Assembly: GCA_002408345.1 (NCBI GenBank)
Contig: DHRX01000188.1
Span: 1 to 12,128 of the forward strand
Origin: Firmicutes bacterium UBA5301
Lineage (GTDB): Bacteria > Bacillota > UBA5301
DNA: 12,128 nt
Reading direction: 5' to 3'
Both the position numbers and the translations under genes were made by a program. Below the pieces are notes generated by a model, which saw only the letters and a program-made list of their open reading frames with translations, was not told the origin of the DNA and did no database searches. Positions within the stretch are counted from its first letter, which is position 1. Each line of letters opens with the position of its first letter. Positions 6,643 through 12,128 of the stretch are shown piece by piece.

Positions 6643-6718
6643 GTTCTCCAGGTAGGATTACCTATTATGTACATTATTAAATTTATCATTTTCGCTGGTT
6701 CATGGCAAATTTGGCAAA

Positions 6719-6820
6719 TTAGCGCAAACCTATAATAAGCCCTAGTATAATTGCAAGCACAGCCAATAACCAGAAAACTAGCGTATTTAATTTTAACCGA
6801 AAGCTTTTAAAGATGATCAT
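6719..6820 (-). CDS. Small single-span membrane protein, 33 residues, unknown function
   Basis: I do not recognise this gene. An ATG at 6820 opens a 34-codon frame ending in TAA at 6721-6719. Support comes from the ribosome binding site AAAGGGGTGATT at 6837-6826, which matches the 16S rRNA tail over nearly its full length and ends five bases before the ATG. It lies only 16 bases after the spoIIM stop, in the same direction. The product starts with a short positively charged segment (MIIFKSFRLKLN) followed by one hydrophobic helix (about residues 13-31, TLVFWLLAVLAIILGLIIG) and ends in LR. That pattern predicts a membrane peptide with its N-terminus in the cytoplasm. It sits between spoIIM and a nucleoside salvage operon. 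A comparable position in B. subtilis, near fur/xerD, holds the small membrane protein YqzK, but I see no sequence basis for calling it an orthologue. Confidence 0.6.
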   Translation of the reverse strand: MIIFKSFRLKLNTLVFWLLAVLAIILGLIIGLR

Positions 6821-6836
6821 GGATTAATCACCCCTT

Positions 6837-7478
6837 TTAACCCCAAAGACCGTTTATCCAACTAATTAAAATCGGTGTGGCATAGCCTTCCACCAATGCT
6901 CCCCCTGCCATAAGTAATACGCTAAAAACCGCTACTAAAGTATAACCGATAAACTGTGCACCAAGGCCATCCTCATGCCGACGCCACGATCGCAGAAAAC
7001 TGAAGGTAAAAGCTATTCCAGCTACGCCCATAATAATAATTGCCGGTATATAGAAAAGGTTCTGAGGAACCAATGATACCAAAGCCATGAATACACCTTT
7101 TAGACCCATCTTTTTAACGATAAAACCTGTAGTGAAACCAAGAATAAAACCACGGGTAAAAATAATCAGCAGAATTAAAGGTGATCCTATTAGCGATAGT
7201 CCTAGAACCCAAATAGCCCCTACCAACTTAGTTATATTAGCCAAAGTAATGCCTCTTAAACTTTCTACATTCAACGAACCGGTAGAGACAGCTGTCGCCC
7301 CATCAAAAAAAGCATTTAAACGAGTAGTTAGGGCAATCTGCTGAGCATCGTTAATAATATTAACCGCTATGGTTCCAAAGAGGGAGCCCATAACAAAGAT
7401 AATAATAACTAGTAGATAAATTAGGGCCCGTCTTTGAAAATACTGTTCCAAAGCTAAACGTAAACGCCGGCGATGCAT
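6837..7478 (-). CDS. spoIIM: Stage II sporulation protein M
   Basis: SpoIIM is a mother-cell membrane protein that forms the engulfment complex with SpoIID and SpoIIP; it locates the peptidoglycan-degrading activity at the septum. The 213-residue product matches family length. It has a basic N-terminus (MHRRRLRLALEQYFQRR), then hydrophobic segments near 19-41, 84-107, 110-121, 128-160 and 174-195. The middle part GSPLILLIIFTRGFILGFTTGFI and the segment LVPQNLFYIPAIIIM (136-150) are typical of the SpoIIM/DUF95 family. The start ATG at 7478 follows AGAGGTGA at 7489-7482. In B. subtilis it is made under sigma-E; I found no convincing sigma-E site in the 88 bases upstream. Those bases instead hold a terminator-like hairpin whose T-tract runs straight into the ribosome binding site. 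Confidence 0.93.
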   Translation of the reverse strand: MHRRRLRLALEQYFQRRALIYLLVIIIFVMGSLFGTIAVNIINDAQQIALTTRLNAFFDGATAVSTGSLNVESLRGITLANITKLVGAIWVLGLSLIGSPLILLIIFTRGFILGFTTGFIVKKMGLKGVFMALVSLVPQNLFYIPAIIIMGVAGIAFTFSFLRSWRRHEDGLGAQFIGYTLVAVFSVLLMAGGALVEGYATPILISWINGLWG

Positions 7479-7490
7479 AATTCACCTCTC

Positions 7491-7542
7491 AAAAAGAAAA
7501 AGGCCTGTTCTCTAACATAAATATGTTAAAGCCCAAACCTTT
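7491..7542 (-). terminator. Intrinsic terminator after endoQ, directly ahead of spoIIM
   Basis: On the minus strand AAAGGTTTG (7542-7534) pairs with CAGGCCTTT (7507-7499), and within it CTTTAACAT (7531-7523) pairs with ATGTTAGAG (7518-7510). This makes two 9-bp helices (three G:U pairs in all) separated by a GG/AA internal loop and closed by a 4-base loop. The tail TTTTTCTTTTT covers 7501-7491, overlapping the end of the stem. The tail is followed at once by the spoIIM ribosome binding site. It most simply ends the operon that closes with the EndoQ-family gene; an attenuator controlling read-through into spoIIM is the alternative. Confidence 0.75.
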
Positions 7543-7566
7543 AGACCCAGCATTATCTTTAGTCGG

Positions 7567-8745
7567 TTAAACCATTTTTACGCGCCCATAGTATCCGCCG
7601 CCACCAGGCACTAACTCATACTGACCTTGCCGGGCCCGCAGAATTGTCTGAACCACCTTTTCCCCTACCGCCTCCCTTAGCTCCTCAGGCTGACTTTCAT
7701 TGAGTATGTATTTTTCCGGCCCTACCCGTTGAATTAATTTTTCCCGGGTTTTGGGACCGATCCCCGGTAACATTTCTAAGGGAACCTGGTAGTAATAAGG
7801 CGGACGGTGGGACGGTGACCGGCTAGACTGGTCAGCAATTTGTTGTAACCTATCCCAGACCCCTAAAACAAGATGACCAGTGGAACAATCAGGGCAAGTA
7901 GTTACTGCTGCTAAACTAGCGGCAAAGATTCGACCACAAGCAGAACAAAATGAACGATGATACTTACCTAATAAAGGGGCTAAACCATAGTTAGCTTCGA
8001 CCATATTTAACCCTGGTTCCCTAGCTAATGCCGCCCGTAAAGCCTCAAAGCTCAGTTCAACTAAGTTAACCCGCATATATTCTCGACCAATTTTAGGTAG
8101 GGAATGGGCATCAGAACTAGATAGAAAAGTCAGCTGACTTAGGGAGGAAACCGTGTCAGCCATTTTTGTATCTGCACTCAACCCTAATTCTAGAGTTAAA
8201 ATATGGGGTAAAAAACTGGGAAATGCCTGAGCCAAATCGGGAACACAACAACCGAGCACCCCTTTATGAGGCGTAAACGCATGGGCTGGTGTGAAAAAAC
8301 CTTGATAGCTTTCCACTAATTCTAAAGCCGCCTCTGGTGCTAAGGCAACGTTCTGTGTACTTAAATAGGGGTTAGTCAGATAAGAGCGGATTGCAATCGA
8401 AAATTCTGTACAGGCCTCTAACGATGGAAAGTAAGCCAAATAATGGGCTGCTCCTCGATCTGGCAAAACTAGCTCTAATTCCGCCCCAGGAATAATCAGT
8501 AGTTGTTCAGATACTAAGCCACCCCGAGGATGTTCAGCCAAACGTCCTGCCGCTAGTAACCCCTGAAGATCAGCTTGAACGGCCGGAGAAGATACATCAA
8601 CTAAACCGAGGATAGATAAGCCTTTCTCCCGCGGTACAAACTGGATAATCCGTTCCACTGTTAGATCTCGAGAAGCTGTAACTTTAACCAATCGACCTGC
8701 TGCTGTACCAATATGAATATGTAAATCTGCATAATAAGCCGGCAC
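7567..8745 (-). CDS. PHP-domain endonuclease, EndoQ/YqxK family
   Basis: Members of this family (archaeal EndoQ, bacterial YqxK-type proteins) cut DNA at deaminated bases such as uracil and hypoxanthine, starting a repair pathway. The 392-residue protein has an N-terminal PHP metal-binding domain with DLHIH (7-11), EL..L near 89-93, PAHAFTPH (153-160) and SSSDAHS (209-215). A four-cysteine zinc ribbon (C267, C270, C284, C287) follows, and a C-terminal helix-hairpin-helix (LPGIGPKTREKL, 326-337) would bind DNA. It starts at GTG 8745 with AGGGGAG at 8760-8754, three bases after the nudF stop. B. subtilis also has yqxK, nudF and spoIIM together, so this neighbourhood is conserved. Older annotations call such proteins UvrD-like helicase or DNA polymerase beta-type PHP protein, but no helicase motif is present. 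Activity is inferred from family, not shown. Confidence 0.85.
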   Translation of the reverse strand: MPAYYADLHIHIGTAAGRLVKVTASRDLTVERIIQFVPREKGLSILGLVDVSSPAVQADLQGLLAAGRLAEHPRGGLVSEQLLIIPGAELELVLPDRGAAHYLAYFPSLEACTEFSIAIRSYLTNPYLSTQNVALAPEAALELVESYQGFFTPAHAFTPHKGVLGCCVPDLAQAFPSFLPHILTLELGLSADTKMADTVSSLSQLTFLSSSDAHSLPKIGREYMRVNLVELSFEALRAALAREPGLNMVEANYGLAPLLGKYHRSFCSACGRIFAASLAAVTTCPDCSTGHLVLGVWDRLQQIADQSSRSPSHRPPYYYQVPLEMLPGIGPKTREKLIQRVGPEKYILNESQPEELREAVGEKVVQTILRARQGQYELVPGGGGYYGRVKMV

Positions 8746-8748
8746 TAA

Positions 8749-9294
8749 CTATTCTCCCCTACCAGCCCAGTAAGTAACTAAGCCAGCTAAGCTTTTGGCA
8801 TCACAGAGCTCACCTTGGCCAATCATCCTTTTTACCTGGGCTTCATTAAACAAGCCGACTTCTACAAATTCATCAACATCCCCGTGAATTCCCCGGGGAT
8901 CAGGAAACAATTGATCCGCCTGGTAAATATGGATTACTTCATTACTAAAACCCGGGGTCGTATAAATCGCTGTTAGCTTCCGCCAAACCTTTGCCTGGTA
9001 CCCGGTTTCCTCTGCTAATTCCCGTTGAGCACAAGTTAATGGATCTTCCTGGTCATCTAACTTACCCGCTGGTAGCTCCCATAACTCTTTTTCTACTGCT
9101 TTGCGATACTGACGAACTAAGAGGTATTCCCCTGCTGCCGTACGAGCAACAATAGCCGCAGCACCAGGGTGACCAACTATCTCTCGCTGTGAAAGGTTGC
9201 CATTAGGCAGTCGAACTGTTTCCCGCCGTAATGTAATAATAGCGCCTTCAAATACGGTTTCACTATTTATAGTTTCTTCAGTTAAATCAGACAA
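8749..9294 (-). CDS. nudF: ADP-ribose pyrophosphatase (Nudix hydrolase)
   Basis: This Nudix enzyme splits ADP-ribose into AMP and ribose 5-phosphate and so removes a reactive sugar nucleotide. The 181-residue product contains a complete Nudix box, G77-x5-E83-x7-R91-E-L-x-E-E-x-G-Y99, which holds the metal-binding glutamates. A proline in TTPGFSNE (P114), 15 residues after the box, is the mark used to tell ADP-ribose hydrolases from other Nudix enzymes. The preceding strand carries LLVRQYRKAVEKELWELPAG, also typical of this branch. The start codon is TTG at 9294, overlapping the DUF3866 gene by 13 bases, with AAGGAGG at 9309-9303 and an eight-base spacer. Its place beside the EndoQ-family gene and spoIIM matches the B. 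subtilis arrangement, where nudF was formerly yqkG. Confidence 0.93.
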   Translation of the reverse strand: MSDLTEETINSETVFEGAIITLRRETVRLPNGNLSQREIVGHPGAAAIVARTAAGEYLLVRQYRKAVEKELWELPAGKLDDQEDPLTCAQRELAEETGYQAKVWRKLTAIYTTPGFSNEVIHIYQADQLFPDPRGIHGDVDEFVEVGLFNEAQVKRMIGQGELCDAKSLAGLVTYWAGRGE

Positions 9295-10406
9295 TCTCTT
9301 TTCCTCCTTAGGGAATAGGCTAACTCAGCTGCACCAAACCCCGCTGCAAAATGTAGTGGGTCTTCGGCATAGCTACGGCCCATGCTGCGAAAAGTTGAAA
9401 TGTACGGCTGCAACTTAGCGGCTACCGCTGTAACATCATGAAAACTTAATTGATGTAAAATCCCATGATAATTAGCGGAATCAAGACCACTCTGAGCAAC
9501 CCGGTCCCCCAACCACTCTCGCTCACTTCCGTGAAAATAAGACAGTGGGATGTAAGCGCTAGCAAAAGCTATTCGTTGTAACGCCGTTAAAAAATGATGG
9601 CTAATCCCATAGTGCCGCGAACGAAGATCAGCTTGGCTAATTCTGGGGATTGTAATCGGCTGACCATTTAATGTAATCACTGCATTGACTAATTCGCCGA
9701 CCTCTAAAGCGGTACTCCCATACCGAGTTCCTGTACCAGGTATCCCCGGCCCCATACTGATAAAAATATAATCGGCAGTAACTACTTCCCGAGCACAAGC
9801 TAGAGCTGAATAGCTATTAAGAGCTTCATAATCACCACCAAAGGCGTGGCCACTAGTAACGGTAGCCGTTATTAGCCCCTCAGCTTTTAGTCTGGCTACA
9901 CTCTGAGACCAAGCTAGCGGCAAACAAGCCCCATCAGTCATAATATAAACGACCTGCGCTCCAGGATGGTAACTCCAGAGGGCCCGCAAAGTCGGCTCTA
10001 ATAAACTATGGATACCAGCGATCAATACCGGCGTTCCCGCTAAGTTTCCATAGTCAACGCCATTAGTAGGTTTGACCGGGCTGGTTTCTTCATCCCAAAC
10101 TAAAACTTTGACCTGCCCTGGGGTATAGCGTAATTTCATTAGATGCCCTGGTGCTTTTGGGGCGTCGGTTTGGACTTGTTCTGAGCCATCAATAGCCATG
10201 ACAAAATCCCAGCCCCCTGAACCTAGGCCTAATGTTACCGCAGTACAGTTCAAAAGGACCCGATCACCAATAAGAGATTCTCCAGTCAGAGGCGGATAAT
10301 TAACCGCGGAAACCTCTTCACCTTCAGTAGTTCGAACTACCAAACGTTGTAACTCCAAAGAAGTTTCATTAATAGCTACAACAGTACCATACCGCCGCTG
10401 AATCAA
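9282..10406 (-). CDS. DUF3866 family protein of unknown function
   Basis: The product resembles DUF3866, a family without known function found mainly in Firmicutes and Actinobacteria. From the TTG at 10406 it has 374 residues and no signal peptide or membrane span. A small N-terminal barrel-like part (RYGTVVAI to VLLNCTAVTLGLGSGG) is followed by a large alpha/beta part. Conserved-looking stretches are TSGHAFGGDYE (184-194), MGPGIPGTGTRYG (218-230) and RSRHYGISHH (262-271); the glycine-rich one suggests a ligand loop, and the histidines could bind metal, but no catalytic residue can be assigned. The frame opens at a TTG at 10427 that lacks a ribosome binding site; GAGGAG at 10422-10417 suits the TTG at 10406. 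It lies five bases after the peptidase stop and overlaps nudF by 13 bases, so it is translated as part of one operon. Confidence 0.75.
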   Translation of the reverse strand: MIQRRYGTVVAINETSLELQRLVVRTTEGEEVSAVNYPPLTGESLIGDRVLLNCTAVTLGLGSGGWDFVMAIDGSEQVQTDAPKAPGHLMKLRYTPGQVKVLVWDEETSPVKPTNGVDYGNLAGTPVLIAGIHSLLEPTLRALWSYHPGAQVVYIMTDGACLPLAWSQSVARLKAEGLITATVTSGHAFGGDYEALNSYSALACAREVVTADYIFISMGPGIPGTGTRYGSTALEVGELVNAVITLNGQPITIPRISQADLRSRHYGISHHFLTALQRIAFASAYIPLSYFHGSEREWLGDRVAQSGLDSANYHGILHQLSFHDVTAVAAKLQPYISTFRSMGRSYAEDPLHFAAGFGAAELAYSLRRKRDCLI

Positions 10407-10410
10407 TAGG

Positions 10411-11514
10411 TTACCACTCCTCAGCAATAACTTTTAGATACTCTACTAACAGTACAAAGTCAGCAGTTTGGATATACTCCTCCCTGGTATGCTCGAAGTA
10501 TGAACCAACCCCTAAATTAGCGCAAGAAATACCCCGTCCATTAAGAATATTAGCATCACTGCCGCCGCCAGACGTAACTAGTTGAGGCTCCACGCCTAAT
10601 TTGCTAGCCGCCCTCTGGGCTACCTGAATTACCTTAGCTTCAACCGGTAACTGTATTGGGGGAAAAGATTCTTTTATCCTAACTTCCGCCACGCCTCCAT
10701 AGTCCCTAGCCACCTCAACAGCGGTATTACGTAACTGTTCTAAATATTGCTGCGCCCTAGCTAAAGAATGGCTGCGAACTTCACCGGTTAGCTGGGCAAA
10801 TTCCGGAACAATATTGTCAGCCTCACCACCAGATATCCTGCCAATATTAGCGGTAGTATACTCATCTACCCGACCTAAATCAAGTGCGGTAACAATACGG
10901 GCCCCGATCTGGATAGCACTGATACCATATTCAGGTGCATAACCTGCGTGAGCTGCCCGGCCAGAAATTTTAATCGTATATTCATAGTGAACCGGTGCCT
11001 GATTAACAATGGTACCGATCGGACCACCACTATCTAATACATATCCGGCCTTACTCTGTAACTGAGTAATCGACAATTCTTTTGCCCCTAAAATTCCGAT
11101 TTCTTCGGCAACGGTAAAGACTAATTCTAACGGTGGGTGGGGAAGTTTTTTCCTAACTAAATCCTGGACAAACTGAATGATCGCAGCAATTCCCACTTTA
11201 TCATCTGCACCAAGAATATGCTCCTGATTTTTGCTACTAATCTTACCATCCTTCGTAACAACTTCTATCCCTTGGTTAGATTTTACAGTATCCATATGGG
11301 CACATAAAAGTAAGGGTTCCCGAGCATCACCAGGCAAAAAACCGATTAGATTACCGGCGGTACCGTTAATATTCTGCCCAGCAGTATCTTCAGTCAACAT
11401 AATACCAAGTTCTTGAAATCGCTGCCGTAAGTAATCGGCTAATGCTCTCTCATTACGAGAAGGGCTATCAATCTGCACTAAGCGAATAAACTCAGTAACT
11501 ACGTCAGGCACCAA
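10411..11514 (-). CDS. M20-family metallopeptidase, PepT-like
   Basis: This is a cytoplasmic di-zinc aminopeptidase-type enzyme of peptidase family M20, closest in pattern to peptidase T (tripeptidase) and its PepT2-like relatives. The 367-residue protein shows the metal and catalytic positions in order: H73 and D75 in AHMDTV, D104 in GADDKVG, E137-E138 in VAEEIG (base and ligand), D161 in VLDSGG and H342 in FEHTREE. The lid/dimerisation domain is inserted at about residues 175-285 and contains AAHAG (187-191). GGGSD (316-320) is also typical. It begins with TTG at 11514 and overlaps the gamma-subunit gene by 11 bases; AAGGAG at 11529-11524 lies nine bases before the TTG, and a GTG one codon later is possible. 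Substrate cannot be read from sequence; tripeptides or other small peptides are most likely. Confidence 0.87.
   Translation of the reverse strand: MVPDVVTEFIRLVQIDSPSRNERALADYLRQRFQELGIMLTEDTAGQNINGTAGNLIGFLPGDAREPLLLCAHMDTVKSNQGIEVVTKDGKISSKNQEHILGADDKVGIAAIIQFVQDLVRKKLPHPPLELVFTVAEEIGILGAKELSITQLQSKAGYVLDSGGPIGTIVNQAPVHYEYTIKISGRAAHAGYAPEYGISAIQIGARIVTALDLGRVDEYTTANIGRISGGEADNIVPEFAQLTGEVRSHSLARAQQYLEQLRNTAVEVARDYGGVAEVRIKESFPPIQLPVEAKVIQVAQRAASKLGVEPQLVTSGGGSDANILNGRGISCANLGVGSYFEHTREEYIQTADFVLLVEYLKVIAEEW
10417..10422 (-). promoter_or_regulatory. Ribosome binding site deciding the DUF3866 gene start
   Basis: GAGGAG lies in the last codons of the peptidase gene and ten bases before the TTG at 10406. 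The longer alternative start (TTG at 10427) has this motif downstream of it and nothing similar upstream, so the shorter protein is preferred; the difference is seven residues. Confidence 0.55.
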
Positions 11515-12046
11515 CTAGCTCAACTCCTTTTTGTAGGGCCTGATAGTTAAGGGGTAATAGGTTGTGGCGCCGACTCGGCAAAACCATGCGCAAAGCTTGC
11601 TCCACGGCCTCTAAAGAAACCAGTTGAGTCAGAGCCAATACTGCACCTAACATAACCATATTAGCCACCCGACTATTCCCGATCTGACTGGCAATATTAT
11701 TAGCATCAACACCCACAGTTTGTAAATCGCTTCGAGTAAGTACAGAGCTATCAATTAAAGAGCTATTATAGACTACAAAGCCATCTGGAACTACCCCAGA
11801 GTAAAATTTCTCCAGACTTGGACGGTTTAAAGCAACCAGAACTGTCGGTGCACTAGTGACCGGGGAACCAATTTGGCTTTCAGCAATCACCGTAGTACAG
11901 TTAGCGGTGCCTCCCCGCATCTCCGGGCCATAAGCAGGATACCAGGAAACCTCTTTCCCCTCTAACATCCCTGCATAAGCCAGAGTTTGTCCAATAAGCA
12001 GTACACCTTGTCCTCCAAACCCAGCACAAACTATTTCTTGATGCAT
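11504..12046 (-). CDS. 2-oxoacid:ferredoxin oxidoreductase, gamma subunit
   Basis: This is the gamma subunit of a coenzyme A-acylating 2-oxoacid:acceptor oxidoreductase, which oxidises a 2-oxoacid to its acyl-CoA and passes electrons to ferredoxin in anaerobes. The 180-residue protein is a complete single gamma domain (residues 1-175), beginning with the strand-loop IVCAGFGGQGVLLIG (5-19) and containing YPAYGPEMRGGTANC (36-50), both hallmarks of the family. The ATG at 12046 shares its A with the TGA of the upstream beta-subunit gene. AAGGAGG at 12060-12054 lies seven bases before it, inside the beta-subunit coding sequence. KorC-type (2-oxoglutarate) is the usual annotation for such split subunits, but VorC-type (branched-chain 2-oxoacid) cannot be excluded without the alpha subunit, which lies outside the window. 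Confidence 0.92.
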   Translation of the reverse strand: MHQEIVCAGFGGQGVLLIGQTLAYAGMLEGKEVSWYPAYGPEMRGGTANCTTVIAESQIGSPVTSAPTVLVALNRPSLEKFYSGVVPDGFVVYNSSLIDSSVLTRSDLQTVGVDANNIASQIGNSRVANMVMLGAVLALTQLVSLEAVEQALRMVLPSRRHNLLPLNYQALQKGVELVGA

Positions 12047-12128
12047 CAGTCTACCTCCTTAGGCTGCCGAAATTCGCCTAGGGGATAGTGGGCAGCAACG
12101 ACTTCTCCCAAGTACTCCATCGCTTTAA
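12046..12128 (-). CDS. 2-oxoacid:ferredoxin oxidoreductase, beta subunit (C-terminal end only)
   Basis: The last 26 codons of a gene entering from outside the window can be read in the frame that ends with TGA at 12048-12046. The residues visible are KAMEYLGEVVAAHYPLGEFR followed by QPKEVD. The identity rests mainly on position: beta (thiamine diphosphate-binding) subunits of these enzymes lie directly before the gamma subunit, and a short tail with a YPLGEF-like segment after the last helix is usual for them. The stop codon overlaps the gamma-subunit start by one base, so the two are translationally coupled. No catalytic motif is within view. Confidence 0.7.
   Translation of the reverse strand, partial: KAMEYLGEVVAAHYPLGEFRQPKEVD

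Noticed and set aside
6630..6689. In-frame extension of deoB to 6689
   Set aside because: AGGAGG at 6642-6637 stands seven bases before the ATG at 6629, and phosphopentomutases begin just before the VIVLD strand.
6704..6721. Tandem 9-base repeat GGCAAATTT/GGCAAATTA between the small peptide gene and deoB
   Set aside because: Two short copies only, A/T-rich, overlapping the stop of the small gene; no operator or repeat family recognised.
157..11416. Plus-strand open frames of 60-95 codons across the window
   Set aside because: They lie opposite well-identified minus-strand genes, lack ribosome binding sites and show no recognisable protein pattern.

Overview
The window comes from a spore-forming anaerobic member of the Firmicutes, most likely class Clostridia (Peptococcaceae-like). 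The evidence is the sporulation gene set (dacF, spoIIAA-spoIIAB-sigF, spmA-spmB, spoIIM), ferredoxin-type 2-oxoacid oxidoreductase subunits, moderate-to-low GC, strong AGGAGG ribosome binding sites and frequent GTG/TTG starts. Genus cannot be decided from the sequence. Every gene is on the minus strand, so transcription runs from high to low coordinates; genes fill nearly all of the window and no gap exceeds about 90 bases.

In transcription order there are three blocks. (1) 12128 to about 7490: the last 26 codons of a 2-oxoacid:ferredoxin oxidoreductase beta subunit, its gamma subunit, a PepT-like M20 metallopeptidase, a DUF3866-family protein of unknown function, an ADP-ribose pyrophosphatase (nudF) and a PHP-domain endonuclease of the EndoQ/YqxK family. 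These genes overlap or nearly touch and end at a long hairpin with a T-tract. (2) 7478 to 4141: spoIIM, a previously easy-to-miss 33-residue single-span membrane peptide, phosphopentomutase (deoB) and pyrimidine-nucleoside phosphorylase (pdp). The last two form a deoxynucleoside salvage pair. (3) 4120 to 42: dacF, spoIIAA, spoIIAB, sigF, spmA, spmB. This joins the forespore sigma factor and its switch proteins to a sporulation carboxypeptidase upstream and to the spore-core dehydration genes spmAB downstream.

The most interesting signal lies in the 76 bases between dacF and spoIIAA. A 12-base inverted repeat (11 pairs) would bury the spoIIAA ribosome binding site in a hairpin, but only in transcripts arriving from dacF. 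A candidate sigma-H promoter overlaps the 5' arm, so transcripts started there would lack that arm and translate freely. SpoIIAB and sigF have their own translation signals, so the long transcript could make the anti-sigma factor without its antagonist. A candidate sigma-E-type promoter ahead of dacF makes this more intriguing. These regulatory points are inference from sequence pattern and are marked as such.
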